Positions 35,020 through 46,826 are shown, numbered from the stretch's first letter. The stretch is 64,000 bases of DNA from Omphalotus guepiniiformis (GCA_028554645.1 JAQOOI010000076.1:1302001-1366000), one strand, 5' to 3'. Notes: generated from the letters alone by a model not told the origin. Made by a program: numbers and translations.

Positions 35020-37775
35020 TTAGTTTTCAGCCTTTTGCTCTTCCACCGGAACGTCGACAGGATCTACGGTATGTCCGGACCCCTCTCGAGTCGCTGCGTC
35101 CAACTGAGCAGCCATGAGGGACCGGAATCGAGAATGGGGATTGTTGACCAGTTCCCGATATGTTCCCGATTCTACGATACATCCATCTGTTGCGGAGTCA
35201 GAAGATCTGTCGTCACGGAGGATGTAGTCACGAACCTTCTAGTACAACGATGCGTTCTGCTCTTGCAATAGTGGACAGCCGATGCGCGACAAAAAAGCAG
35301 GTTGTCTGCCTATTTCGCAATATCTTGTCAATGGCGTCATTGACTCTGGATAAAGCATCAGCGAGAGAGCATTTCATGTAAAGTAGTAGTTAATCACTCT
35401 GTGCTCGGAAGTCGCATCCAACGAGCTCGTAGCTTCATCTAATGCTAATATTGCTGGATTCTTGAGCAGTGCACGAGCAATAGCAAGCCGCTGTCGTTGT
35501 CCCCCACTGAGACTCAGTCGACCGACTGAAATCGATGCGATGAGTAGAGGCTCGCGAAGGATAGGTTTTGATACTAACTCTCAGTGTCAAAACCCTTGGG
35601 CATCCCCCAAACGAACTCGCAATTAGCCTCTCTTGCGGCCTGTTCGATTTGTTCCCGAGTCGCAGATGCATTCCCGTAGGCGATATTCGACGCGATAGTG
35701 CCAGTAAATAAGACGGGGTCCTGAGGTACAATGCCGATTGCGTTTCGCCAAGATCTGACTGATAGCTCTCGGATATCTATAACCGTATGATCATAGTTAG
35801 ACGAGCGTTTCGTGTAGATCTTTCGAAACGCACCTTGGCCATCAAAGGTGACTTTTCCGTGAACCGGATCGTAGTATCGCAAGAGCAAGGATTGGACAGA
35901 CGACTTGCCGCTCCCGCTCTTCCCACTGCAAGGTCAAATAAACTTCGGCGCTGGAGTCTCAACTAAGGCAGGCATACACAATTGCGACACTTTCGCCGAC
36001 CCCAATCTCAAGACTGAAATCTTTGAGAATCTCAACGCCCTTTCTACTTGGATATTCGAATTTGACGTGCTCGAACTTGACTGGGCCGCGTCGATGAGGG
36101 TCCAAATCGACTCCAGTGTCTATGGGAATAGCAGGTTGTCGATCTAAGAGCTCAAATACACGAGTTCCAGCACCTATACCACGCATAATGGAAGACTGTT
36201 GAGGGTATGAATACTGCAGCGCAACGTAGCGGATATTTAACACGCACGAAAAACGACCTAGAAGGTGGATAAGCGACAATGAGCAAGACAGAAAGGAAAG
36301 AATAGTCACGTTAGCATCTGCAATCCACTTCCAACATAGACAGTATATAGAAGAAGACTTGTCAAGTCTCCCACCGTAATCTGGCCTTGAGACACCAGAG
36401 ATCCGCCTATGGGGAATAAACTTCAAAATCTGAGCAACGGGAATAAAGCAGATATAGACATACCGAATCCGAGTAGGGCCAAGATTGTGACGTTACCACT
36501 CCAGCCTGTACTACCAAAGAAGATTCCGCTTGCAACAGCTTCTTTCTTAGCCAAGGCGAGTACATGTGTCACTCGTTCGTGGAACTTCTCCTGCTCTTGT
36601 GGTTGGGCATTGAATGCCTGGACGGTCCTCAGAGCAGAAAGTGACTCATTCGCAGCCTTTGTCATCTCGCCCATCGCTTCCTGGGTCTTATTGGAGAGCT
36701 TCTTGAGATAGCGACCATAGAATACCTAGAACTTGATCAGCATAAAATGAGATTGCGGACGGAGGCGGCATACTGCACCAAAAGATACAGGCGGGACGAC
36801 AAGCATCATCAAACCTGTCAAAGTAGGGGAAAGATAGAACATAGCGCCCACTGTATGAGGTATCAGCAAGATCTTACAAGGGTCGACCATGCATACTTAC
36901 ATCCCACGGACGACATTACAACGGCACGCAGCCCGTCCGACAGATTCTGAGTGACGCTACAATTGTCGATTCAGTCTTCAAAGACGCACAGCAAAGGCAC
37001 AGGATCAAAAGTACCTTTCACCGACGATGCTTGTATCAACACTGAGCCGACTCAACACGTCCCCTTCTCCCCGTTCTACGAACTCCACCTCCTGATGAAG
37101 GGATGCTGCATATGTACGTTCACGTAGTCGAGCGACGATACGCTGACCTATGCAAAATGTCAGGGAAGATTTGGCTAATTGATACCAAGACTACACACCG
37201 GCCATTCTCATCAGATACGACCGTCCTGCATTAGCTACCGCGCCGGTAGTGAATAGCAGCAAAAGTACACCAGATGCTTGCCATATAGAAAGTCCAAGAG
37301 GTATTTGCTATTGAATTAAGAACATGTCTTGACGGAAAGGCTTTGAAGCACATACTGGGTTGCTCGAAGCGAAGAAGTCAATCAGTTTCCCAATGGTAAA
37401 CGGTATTGACATGGACACCCCCGATGATACCAGCAGCATTCCAATGGCGGTCAGAAGTGGTTTCTTTTCAGGTTTGGCTAAAGCAGCAATCTTTCGGAAG
37501 GACGACACGCTTCCTGGTGCGCCACTAATTGGGGAGGGTAATATCCGTGACAAGATCCCAGATTTTGAAGGAGAGGTTATTGATTTAGATGCCTTAGAGC
37601 TTTCCTGATGTGATTCAGTAGAGTACGTCTGTCTCCGAATGAATGATGTGCCTTGAAGAAGACTATGCTGAGAGACCCGGAGACAAAACGAAGTGGAAGT
37701 AGGACATGAGCGCAGATTCACTGGTCTACAGGATATCCGGCAGCCATTGAGTGTACGGGCGTATATGCCCAACAT
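35020..37775 (-). CDS. MDL1: Mitochondrial ABC half-transporter (MDL1/ABCB10 type)
   Basis: This is a homodimeric inner-membrane ABC exporter, linked in yeast to peptide export and oxidative-stress resistance. The ATG at 37775 starts [20 protein letters not shown], an Arg-rich, acid-free presequence of about 60 residues. The membrane domain includes [40 protein letters not shown] and [20 protein letters not shown]. The ATPase domain has Walker [10 protein letters not shown] (split from VAIV by an intron near 35925-35990), [17 protein letters not shown], the signature [17 protein letters not shown], Walker [15 protein letters not shown] and the H-loop [16 protein letters not shown]. The stop is a TAA at 35020. 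All nucleotide-binding motifs are intact. An open frame extends upstream of 37775 only from non-ATG codons. Confidence 0.92.
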
Positions 37776-38025
37776 CCTTCTGCGGGTGAAGCCCTGGGAC
37801 TGGGCGCAATGTTGTTCGGGGGTACGTCGACGTGAGTAAAACGAAATGCATTTTTGCTGCCAGTACCCGGTCCACCAAACGCGCCTGACGTCAGCAATAC
37901 TACTTATGCACGTGGTCGACAGCACATGTAAACAACGCGCGCGGTTACCCCGTTCTCGGCATATCAAACATTCTTTTACGCATACATATTATCCAAGGTT
38001 TTAGGCTAGACAGGAAGTGTGCTTT

Positions 38026-39155
38026 CTACAGTAGACGCAGTTTCATTCTGACGTTCTCGATGTCAGTAGCACTCCATTCACCATTCGAAACCTCGTGGTA
38101 AGAGTATTCATCGTATCCAGCATTTGAATCAGGGACGTGGCTGACACTTATGTACGGAGGTTCGACTTTGTTCCGTTCAACAACAAGAGGGGAAGTCTTC
38201 ACCGTACTACCCAGGCTCTCCACGGGTGACAAGGTATTCTCGAGCACCTCCGAGTCCTCCTGAACAGATCTCTCAGCAAGAGTGAAAGAAGAGGTCATCG
38301 AGGGCAAATAGAGCATTGATGGAGTAAAGTCAGTGTCAGCAACATCAACCGTATAGTTGGCAGAGAGATTTGATCGTGACCCAGGAAGAGAGTAAGAATA
38401 TAGTGAAAGCAATCGAGCCGGATCCGAGAACGAAGAGAACGTTGGGGACAGGGGTGACACTGGAGTCGTTGGAGTGACAGGGGACTCTGGGGGAGATCCA
38501 GCGTACTCATCTAATGAATACGCTGACCACCTCCCTCGCTCAGAGGCGTAGCTCGAGGAATGCGAATGAGTAGGTATATTATCTTTTGCTTTGGGGAGGT
38601 GAAGAGGAAGTGCCTTGATCAATTTCTTAGCCTTCTTTAAGGAGGCCAAGGCCTTGAGCTCAAATGAAGACTCATTGGAACGTGCGGTGACAGCGTTCAA
38701 CACACGAGGTCGTGATCCTGCGCCTCCTCTTCCTGGTAAGCGCACGGGTTGCGAATCTACGGATGCACTTGTAGAAGATTCGTGTATCGACGTTTTGTTG
38801 GTCGACCTAGGCTGCGCGGACATCCTTCGAACTTTGGAGCCCGCGCCTCCCCTTCCCACCACTCGTACTTTGGCTGTAGACGCGGGGGTAACAGTGCTTG
38901 TAAAGAGCCCATTTGCCTTTGCAGGACTTTCCGCGGAAGGAAAGTCCATGGAAGCAGAGCATGAGCAAGAGCGTCTCGGAGAGGTCACTGGGCCAGGCGT
39001 GCGTTGGTCATTCATTACCTGTACAAAATCTTGATTCATTAACACGCAGGTTTAGAAGAACTTTGCCATACCTGTTGTGTGACTTCCCGTTCCAATGCCC
39101 GGTCGTGGTGAAGGCTCAGGCTTGTGGTTTTCGTAGGTTGCAGTCTAGAAGGCAT
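38026..39155 (-). CDS. GRGGAG-repeat disordered protein (DUF3602-like)
   Basis: A short first exon from the ATG at 39155 (MPSRLQPTKTTSLSLHHDRA) joins through one intron to a 330-residue exon that is mostly Ser/Pro/Thr-rich and disordered. Two copies of a Gly-rich motif, VVGRGGAGSKVRR and LPGRGGAGSRPRV, stand about 45 residues apart. This GRGGAG repeat is the mark of the DUF3602/Par32 group, fungal phosphoproteins tied to TORC1 and nitrogen signalling in yeast. A Lys-rich helix (LASLKKAKKLIKALPLHLPK) follows. The protein ends NVRMKLRLL at 38026. Many SP and TP sites suggest regulation by proline-directed kinases. The role is inferred by motif only. Confidence 0.72.
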
Positions 39156-39833
39156 GATAGCAGAAAATCAAGGGAAGAATGAGAAGGTTCAAGACAATCA
39201 GGGATTTTATTCGATGATCCAGCGAGTAAGGAGAAACCAATCATCAACGTCTACGATCTCGTGTGTGTCCGTCAATGCGCCACTTAGAGTCGAGAACACT
39301 TAGGGCTACTTAGTCCCCTAAGTGTTGGGGGAAAGCCCGAGGTCTTCTGATCATACAACTTTGTCACTGGCTGTAACTTGCGAGATGAGCATTTTCATCA
39401 GGAATAGCTGCTCACTTAATGCAAAATGTCTTGAGCTTGATCTTCTAGTGAACATGGTCAATCACAGGGTATGGGGAATTGCCTCGAGACTCGAACTTGC
39501 CCCGCACTCGATCTTCATAATTAACGGTTAACGATCGCGCGGGTGGAATTTCAACAAACCTTCGACAGTAGGGATCGATCTCGGGTTGGTGAGGCTAAGC
39601 TCGAATGTGGCTCGTATAGATCATGTCGAGCTCGTGAACGGTTGAACAATCATCGGAAAATGAGCTGAGAAGGGCTGAGAAAGACGTGTTTGCTGGTCAT
39701 ACTACTAGACACAAGTCCAATTCTTTGCAAGCAGACAAACCGCCGAAAGTGCTTTGTGAGGATCGATACTAAAAATCTTTACGCTAACGCGAGAGTAATC
39801 AGACAAGGAACATCTGCATACGAAAAAAATGGA
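39156..39833. other. Intergenic with one strong stem-loop
   Basis: About 680 bp without a recognisable gene. The only clear structure is the inverted repeat at 39295-39326. No tRNA signature is seen. Short open frames here look like chance. Confidence 0.5.
39295..39326. repeat. Perfect 11 bp stem-loop
   Basis: AACACTTAGGG (39295-39305) and CCCTAAGTGTT (39316-39326) are exact reverse complements separated by a 10 nt loop that is itself partly self-complementary (CTACTTAG). It lies between the promoters of two minus-strand genes. It could be a relic of a small inverted-repeat element or a hairpin in an untranslated RNA. Confidence 0.6.
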
Positions 39834-40865
39834 TCAACTTCTTTTGATTTGCAGGCTCCGAATAAGCCCCAGTACAGCCCGCAGTATACTACTCCTGTTT
39901 GGAGGAGCAGGCTCGGGTACCTTTCGTGTAAAGACACTATTATCTTCGCCTCCTGCCTTCGGACGAGTCCACCTCTGTACCGCATCTAGCAGGATTTTTT
40001 CGCAGAATCGCAAAAACATCGCTTCTCTCTTCCACACCCCGGTAGTCCATACCGCTAATGAGCCTTCCGGTTGAACCCTGGTTTGGAGGACTCCATTGGC
40101 TGGTTCAGCATTTGATTTTGGTGATATACCGGTCTTGAATACATTGCGAATGAGTTCCCACCAAGTTTTTCCCCGCATTCGATTGGCCATTACAACATCA
40201 GTGAACAGGCGGTCCCCGACGATAATGAGTTCATGGTCTCCTATAGGATGCTGAAGGGAACGGAAATAGGTACGAATGCTTTTAATACACGAGTATGCAG
40301 GTTTCATGGAGCTGTGGAATAGAACAGGAACACCCAAGTGATGTTGCACGGATTCAACCTACTCTGAATATCAGTAAAATCTTTAGAGCAGTATTGAACA
40401 AGATGCACCTGGAGTCCGCCAGCATCATGTTGAGTTCCAGCAGAATTGCTGACAATGAGCACATTGTCTCTTCCGAACACTTCACGACACTCTTTCCAAG
40501 CTACCTAGTGAGTCCGTGAAACCTCCCTGCAAACAACAACAAGACAGACCACCCACTTCAATCTCTGGCACGAGAGTATCCTTGTAGGGTACAGTCTACA
40601 CCCAGGAATTAAGCGCACTATACGTCTTGAAAGACAAAGTCATACCAAGCAATTGTCCTTGTCAAAAACTGCACCCCTATACCCTGCTTTCCTCAGTGCA
40701 CGAAAATCAAGATGGCGAATATCTTTCTAACATGTCTTCAGTTTATGCCCTGCAAATGTAACACATGCCTTTTTTTTCACCTTTCACAGCAAGAGCTGGA
40801 ACAATGATCCTAGGATTCACTAGAATGTGAAAAGGCACCAATAGTCCAGGTACATTGAGAGGCAT
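39834..40865 (-). CDS. GEP4: Mitochondrial phosphatidylglycerophosphatase Gep4
   Basis: Gep4 dephosphorylates phosphatidylglycerophosphate in cardiolipin synthesis at the matrix side of the inner membrane. The ATG at 40865 starts MPLNVPGLLVPFHILVNPRI, the family N-terminal block, followed after introns by DIRHLDFRALRKAGYRGAVF and a HAD motif I of DKDNCL type near 40660. HAD motif II falls in the NVLIVSNSAG block near 40460. HAD motif IV reads HELIIVGDRLFTDVVMANRM with WWELIRNVF after it. The last part (about 80 residues, ending LIRSLQIKRS) is longer and more basic than I would expect for yeast Gep4. It is divergent from thymidylate synthase, with 130 bp between the starts. Confidence 0.9.
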
Positions 40866-40928
40866 TAAGCATCCGACCTAGCACCTCCGGTACGTATGTT
40901 GTGTTGAAATGAGGGCTTTGCCGAGACG

Positions 40929-40934
40929 ACGCGT
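40929..40934 (+). promoter_or_regulatory. MCB (ACGCGT) box in thymidylate synthase promoter
   Basis: ACGCGT, the MluI cell-cycle box bound by MBF (Mbp1/Swi6), lies 62 bp before the preferred ATG at 40996. Further ACGCGT copies occur at 41082-41087 in the coding region and 41550-41555 and 41575-41580 in the intron. Thymidylate synthase is a classic G1/S MBF target in yeast, so a functional role is plausible. The location also argues that the upstream in-frame ATG at 40909 is not the start. Confidence 0.6.
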
Positions 40935-40995
40935 GACATGCACGACGCGATCTGTTTGTGACAAGTCACAAGGCGCGTTTCTCTACTTACCCACC

Positions 40996-42000
40996 ATGGA
41001 CCAGCAAAACGGTACCGCTACGACAAATGGGAAAGCTCGTGAAGCTTCTCATGACGAGTACCAGTATCTAAATCTCATTCGACGCGTCCTTGACACTGGA
41101 GAAATTCGTGCAGACCGTACAGGCACCGGTACCATCTCCATCTTCGCGCCTCAGAACCTACGATTCTCCTTGGCGGACTCGACTCTACCCCTACTGACTA
41201 CCAAACGTACATTCATGAGGGGTATAGCAGAGGAACTTCTATGGTTTATCCATGGATCGACCGATTCTACGCTATTGTCGAAAAAGGGCGTGAAGATCTG
41301 GGATGGAAACGGCTCCAAGGCGTTTCTAGAGAGTAGAGGGTTGAGTCACCGCAGAGAAGGCGACTTGGGACCTGTATATGGCTTCCAGTGGAGACACTTT
41401 GGAGCAGAGTACACTGACTGCGAGAAAGATTACAAGGGTGAAGGTGTTGATCAGTTGAGGGAATGCATCCGCAAAATCATCGAGAATCCCACAGACAGAC
41501 GTATCATCCTTAGCGCATGGAATCCTAAAGGTGCGTAGCTCATTACGATACGCGTTTAGCGGCGCTAATGTTGGACGCGTCCAGACATTCCTCTAATGGC
41601 ACTTCCGCCCTGCCATCTCCTATGCCAATTCTACGTTCACCTACCTCCTGCCGACTCTCCAGACCAGAAACCCAAACTGTCCTGCTTGATGTATCAGCGA
41701 TCAGCAGACCTTGGCCTTGGAATTCCTTTCAACATCGCGTCTTACGCGCTCCTAACGCATATGATCGCGCATGTAACGGGGACTGAAGCACACGAGCTGA
41801 TCATCCAGCTCGGAGATGCGCATGTATATCGTGACCACATCGAAGCGTTGGAGGTACAACTCAAACGCGAACCTAGACCGTTCCCTAAATTAAGATGGGC
41901 AAGAGATGGGATTAATGATATCGAGGAGTTTGTATACAGTGATTTCGTGGTGGAAGGTTACGATCCTCATCCAAGTATTGTGATGAAGATGAGTGTGTAA
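40996..42000 (+). CDS. CDC21: Thymidylate synthase
   Basis: Thymidylate synthase makes dTMP from dUMP using methylenetetrahydrofolate. The ATG at 40996 (CACCATGG context) gives [20 protein letters not shown]; an in-frame ATG at 40909 would add 29 residues. Conserved blocks are [60 protein letters not shown], and [13 protein letters not shown] joined by one 52 nt intron to [18 protein letters not shown]. The last contains the catalytic Cys. Then come [40 protein letters not shown] and a C-terminal [13 protein letters not shown]. All dUMP- and folate-binding blocks are present. About 316 residues, normal for the family. Confidence 0.97.
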
Positions 42001-42194
42001 GGAAGTTCTAGCGTTTCACGTATCACGTATCTAGGATATTGATGTAGCTGTTTTCATGTTGTAATTCTGTTTTCTGTATTGCTGTTGAGATAGAATTATT
42101 TAGAAAGTGTATCCAAATAAGGCAGGCGCTGAAAGACTTTGGTCCACGTGGTTGTCCAGAGCAGCACCAATTTCTGCCAACACCATCTCGCACA

Positions 42195-43268
42195 ATGGCC
42201 GACTTTCTTTCCTGTGGGTCTTCAAAATTCTCTATATTATTTAGGTTTACTGATTTATTGAATTTGCTTCTGGCAGCCGGAGACGACATTGATTTTGAAC
42301 GCGCCGCTTCCGCCTTTCCAGACATCTCACTCGACGGTGAGGGCGACATTCCTGCCTTTTCATCCCAACCTGCACCGCCAGCAGCAGTCAGCAACACTGG
42401 ATTCTCTTTTGATGACTTCGACGCTCCACCAACTCCAACTGACCCCGTTGTGAAGGTCACTGGTGATGATGAGATTGACAAGTTCACCAGCGAGTTCCCT
42501 GACATTGAAATTCCTGTGAGCGTTCAATACTGATACTCCTGCTTTCGAGCAACCATTCGTCCGAGAATTCGCTTGAAGGCATCTCGTCCTCGGTTTCTTG
42601 CCTTGGGTTTCTCCACGTTCACGTATGCTTATTGCTCCATCTTCTTTTAGGAACCTCCTCCAGTCATTCAACAACAACAAACTTCTTTCGGAGCAGCATT
42701 CGCTCCTCGTCCCCAACCATCCACCTTCTCGTCAACACCCATCCTAAACCAAACTCTGGAAGAAGACGAGCCTGAGGTGATCAAGTACGTAGCATTCTAC
42801 ATCGAGCGCAAACATCTCAAATCTTACCAATCGTTGCAGAGAATGGCGCCAAAAACAGGCGGAAGAAATTGAGGCTCGCGACGAGGCCTCCAAACAGCGT
42901 CGTCAAGAGACAATTAGCAGAGCCGAAAAGGCCATCGACGACTTTTATGAAGACTACGCCGCGAAGAAGGAGAGAAACATCCGTGACAACAAGTAAGTTG
43001 ACTTACGCAACAGCTTCTTATGCCTCTGACCCTTTTTTTGTGTCTGTGCTTCAGAGACTCGGAGGCTGCTTACGTTCAAGAACTCACAGACTCTTTGTCC
43101 GCGGGTACGACTTGGGAACGCATCTGCACTCTCATCGAGCTTCAAAATTCGCAAAGCAAGACCATCGCAAGAACTGGTGCCGGAACGACAGACTTGTCTC
43201 GATTCAAAGAGGTGCTTCTGAGGTTGAGGAGAGAGGGTGATGCTGCACCTGGGGCTGGAGGGTATTAG
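42195..43268 (+). CDS. CLC1: Clathrin light chain
   Basis: The light chain binds the clathrin heavy-chain hub and regulates coat assembly. The first exon, MADFLS from the ATG at 42195, joins to SGDDIDFERAASAFPDISLD, an acidic N-terminus with DDFDAPPTP and a DDEIDKFTSEFPDIEIP segment. A Gln/Pro-rich middle, then EDEPEVIKEWRQKQAEEIEA and a long charged coiled coil (ISRAEKAIDDFYEDYAAKKE) bind the heavy chain. The last exon has AGTTWERICTLIELQNSQSK, TARTGAGTTDLSRFKEVLLR-like family ending and AAPGAGGY. Four introns. About 230 residues, as expected. Confidence 0.95.
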
Positions 43269-43515
43269 AGGCTTTTCGGAATGCTTTAAGCTTGCTGGCA
43301 ATGCTCTGAGAGGGGGACATTAACTTTCGTTTACAGTATATTACAATTCATGGATGTCTATAAGTATTCTAGTCATTGACTTTTCTTCGTCCCCTTCAAG
43401 TACGCTTTGACAACATTCCAGATCACGCAGCGTTTTTGAGACTGATATACACGAGTTCTTGTAAGTTACGATACGATGAAAGTGCCACGCCTAGGCAATG
43501 TCTACCCGTGGCTAC

Positions 43516-44743
43516 TTACAGTCTTGCAGCCGGCAGTTCACTTGCTTGGGCCGTTGACTGACTTGGTGTCTCGGCATTCTTCATATGCGCCTCGACAAAC
43601 TCTACAACATCGTTGACCACTTTCTCTCGAACTTGTTCAGCTTCATTCTGCAGTTCATGGTATCCGTGCTGAAAGCCTACTTGAACCAAATAGAATTAAC
43701 AACGTTTTGAAACGTCACTCACCGAAACCAATATTAGCTTCTTTTCCGAGGCATCAATATGGTCACAAAATGCCCGAGTGGCTTCGTAAGAAGTTATGCG
43801 ATCTTCGTCTCCGTGCAAGAAGAGAACCTTCAGCCTCAAGATTTAGGTACTGTTTAAAATGCATTCAGGGGTACTCACAGGGAGCTTTTGAGGCCAGTGA
43901 TGGCAGCCTTTCGTCAGTAACTCCTCCCCCTAAGCCAAAAGCGTCAACAAGGAGCTTCGAATAAGTATCATTTTACACCAACCTTATTCAACATGTCACT
44001 AATTCCACGAAGAGAACCTGAGTTTTTGATCAGAGGATCGTTGGCATAGGCTTCATTGAACTCGGCTTCGTGGGACAGATCCTACGAGTAGCAAATGAGT
44101 TTCACGTCTTACGAAAGACAATTCAACTCACGTTCACATCCAGTTCAGCGGGAATCAGAGTGTAGGGCGTAACATGACTTGCTATCCCACCCAGTATTCG
44201 CAGCAACTTAGGTGCGGGTTTCGTTTGTTTGATCAAGGGACTAGTAGCAATAACGCCTGCCAGGGAAGACACTGTTGCGGAGTACTGAGGGCTCAGAGTT
44301 ACAAAACCCAAAACTTCACCGCCCCCCTAAGACACAGCGACATAAGTAAACCATACTCCAACATCCCATGCATATATGCAGCTTACCATTGAGTGGCCCA
44401 TGAGAAAAACAGGCAGCTGGGGGAACTCCTTCCTGACGTGGCCCAAAGCCCAATCTACGTCCTCTAACTGTTGCTTCCAGCTAGTCTTTCCCCATGAACT
44501 TCCTTTGGACCGATGCTCTTCGTCGAGTGCCGTCTTTCCGAAACCTCGCTGATCAAAAGTGAACACCACAACGCCGCGCTCAGACAATTTAGGGTGAATA
44601 TGAGTATAGCGACCGATGTGCTCGGCGAAACCGTGTATGAAGACGATGATGGCTTTAGGAGAAGACGGGGTGTATGTACGAGTGTAGAATTGCGTCGATT
44701 GTGGGCCGGCAAGCCATTTCTCGGTGTAAGGTAAAGCAGACAT
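43516..44743 (-). CDS. YJU3: Monoglyceride lipase (Yju3/MGL family)
   Basis: This serine hydrolase releases fatty acid from monoacylglycerol on lipid droplets and membranes. The ATG at 44743 starts MSALPYTEKWLAGPQSTQFY. The oxyanion-hole block is IIVFIHGFAEHIGRYTHIHP, followed by VVFTFDQRGFGKT. The nucleophile elbow FLMGHSMGGG is split by an intron directly after GHSM. A cap region includes ATSPLIKQTKPAPKLL. The acid Asp lies in LFLHGDEDRITSYEAT and the catalytic His in VGFQHGYHELQNEAEQV. The stop is a TAA at 43516. Six introns. About 320 residues, normal for MGL. Confidence 0.92.
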
Positions 44744-45120
44744 GGACGTTCGAGTGAAGAAGCGCTGTAATGGTTTGCTTCAAGTCATGCTTGTACAGAC
44801 ACAAACGCGAAGGGTTTCACAAAACGCGCGATCGTTCTAGTGATCAAACCAAACATTTCGCTACTAATTCTATGTGCAAGCTGCTCATTTCATGGGGCAC
44901 CATACAAACGTTACAAACAGACAAGTATATTTATTTCACGGAGTGTTTTGAAACCTGAGTGTGATTTCGTGTTGAAAGAAAGGTGGAAAGATCGCAATTG
45001 CGGGGTTTGCCGGTAGTTCAATTCAGCGGGTGCCTGACGCTTTTCTCTCCTGTCTTTCCGAAAGCCTGTCATTCAATTTTCAATACATATACTACACTTA
45101 CATTGGAACGATCACACATT
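44744..45120. other. Intergenic, no gene seen
   Basis: The 377 bp between the monoglyceride lipase start and the 3' end of the dioxygenase gene contain no supported feature. Confidence 0.5.
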
Positions 45121-46557
45121 CTAACAGATATTCAACTGGGACCTCATCTCGTCTTTCAAGCATTCCTCATCATCTTCCTCTACTAGACTAGGAATTGGTT
45201 TACCTGCGATGGGTGTCAAACGGAATGCATGGCGGCGTTCACCAGGCGGGTAATCCAGAGTCTGCGAATGGTTGGTAACGCGTTGGTCCCAAACCAGTAC
45301 TGTACCAGGCTCGTATCGGACGCGACAAGAGAAATCCTGACCTCTGATGATGTGGTCAAAGAGGAATTTCAAGAGCTACACAAGAGTAAAGTCTCAGTGA
45401 CTGTCAGCAGTTGTACACATCGATAACGAATACACACATAGTCAGATTCTTCTTTGTCGAACCCAACGATGTTTTTCGTATACACCGGGTTCACATATAA
45501 TGCCTTCTTCTTTGTGACTGGGTGCACAATAACCACAGGGTGTTCGGTGACGAGAACTCCGCGTCGCTGTACGGCATTCTTCCCGTTGTTCAGGAGCTCA
45601 GTTGTAGCGCCCTCACTGTTGGAGTGAATTGCGGTGAGGCCTTCCAAGCGCTTTCGGAAGCGAGGCGAAAGTCTCTCGAAAGCGCGTACAGAGCTGGAGA
45701 TGATGGTGTCGCCTCCTGCGCCAGAAGGGGACTCGAGCATGCAGATGAAACTAGTACCGGGAGTCTGAGGCTCGGGTGACTGGGGGTAAGAAGCTCAGTC
45801 GTCGTACCCAAGGGGGAAGGACAAGTATCATTACCTGGTCGCTGTGGAACTGGATCGGAGACTGGCGGGCCCAGGACTTGCGAACACGGAGATCACTATG
45901 AGCACCTTCAGTTGGATGTCAGGTAATCTGAAGAAAATCACGAACTCTTTGTGGTCATAAATGATCATATGTTCAACAGGACCATTCTTGGGATGAGGAG
46001 CCCATCCGTGAATATGGAGCGGACCAAAATGACTGTTGCATACATTGAGTGCGCGGTGGTTTGCAAGTCTATGGAATATACCTGGCGATCTTCTTCTGAG
46101 CGTCAAATCCAATATCAGCGAAGTTTTGGTCTCGGAAGACCAATGCGCCGCGTTCAGCTGCCAGGAGCGCAAGCTCATCGAGTCCTTCCGGTGAAAGCTC
46201 TGAAAGTTGCACTCCGTGAATCTCAGTACCTACATGAGGACTGCAGATGGTTCTAAAAATGAAGATATAGTTGAGTATAGTGCATCTTGCCTGATATCCC
46301 ACATCTTAGTGACATTCTTGAGCAGATTAGGCTTTGCGGGGTCCGCTCGCAAGCCGGGATCGAAATGCTCAAATGGGCCGATATCTTCCACTTTTTCCAG
46401 GGGGTCGTAGAAAGCTAAAATATTCGTTAAGATGTCAGTTCCCGCCAACTGGAGACAGTCATTACTTACGCATATAATCGGGATACAGGGGTGACCCATC
46501 TTCGTTCACTGGCCGAGCAACGATTGCTGGCCGTTTCACGTTTGCTTCAGTGACCAT
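45121..46557 (-). CDS. 2-oxoglutarate/Fe(II) sulfonate dioxygenase (TauD/JLP1)
   Basis: TauD-family dioxygenases split taurine and other sulfonates oxidatively, freeing sulfite for sulfur assimilation. The ATG at 46557 starts MVTEANVKRPAIVARPVNED, then FYDPLEKVEDIGPFEHFDPG, TEIHGVQLSELSPEGLDELA and GALVFRDQNFADIGFDAQKK. GPLHIHGWAPHPKNGPVEHM follows. The iron-binding HxD is in PIQFHSDQSPEPQTPGTSF, the distal His in WDQRVTNHSQTLDYPPGE and the 2-oxoglutarate Arg in RRHAFRLTP, so the triad is complete. The stop is at 45121 and about six introns interrupt the gene. It is transcribed away from the DAL5-family transporter, with 269 bp between starts. Sulfonate as substrate is inferred from family and context; other TauD relatives act on phenoxy acids or alkyl sulfates. 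Confidence 0.88.
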
Positions 46558-46650
46558 TGCAAGAATTCAAAAGTGACTGTCAAGTACACTCCATCAGTCG
46601 CGAGCCTCCAAGATAAATGGCGGTCAACTTCTCGGAATTTCGGCTGTTTT

Positions 46651-46730
46651 CGGTCGGTCCGACCGTGTGTTAATAGACCAGACTCCAGAGGATCCAGGGC
46701 CACAGCCGATTGGACCGGTGAGCCGAGCCG
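46651..46730. promoter_or_regulatory. Paired CGG-N9-CCG sites, likely Zn2Cys6 operators
   Basis: The divergent intergenic region holds CGGTCGGTCCGACCG at 46651-46665, a perfect 15 bp inverted repeat about a central T that reads as CGG-N9-CCG. A second CGG-N9-CCG (CGGTGAGCCGAGCCG) is at 46716-46730. Inverted CGG triplets at fixed spacing are the usual binding code of dimeric Gal4-type regulators. One such regulator is encoded next to the transporter. Confidence 0.6.
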
Positions 46731-46826
46731 ATGGCTACGGCTGCAGATAAGCAACTGTGCAAGTCGCTTAAACATTGGACATGGGCGTTGTAAAACTCGG
46801 GCTTCCTCAGGGCTTCCTTTGCAATC

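Noticed and set aside
40909..40995. Upstream in-frame start of thymidylate synthase
   Set aside because: It would place the MCB box inside the coding region, the added residues are not like the family, and the ATG at 40996 has better context. A targeting extension is not fully excluded.
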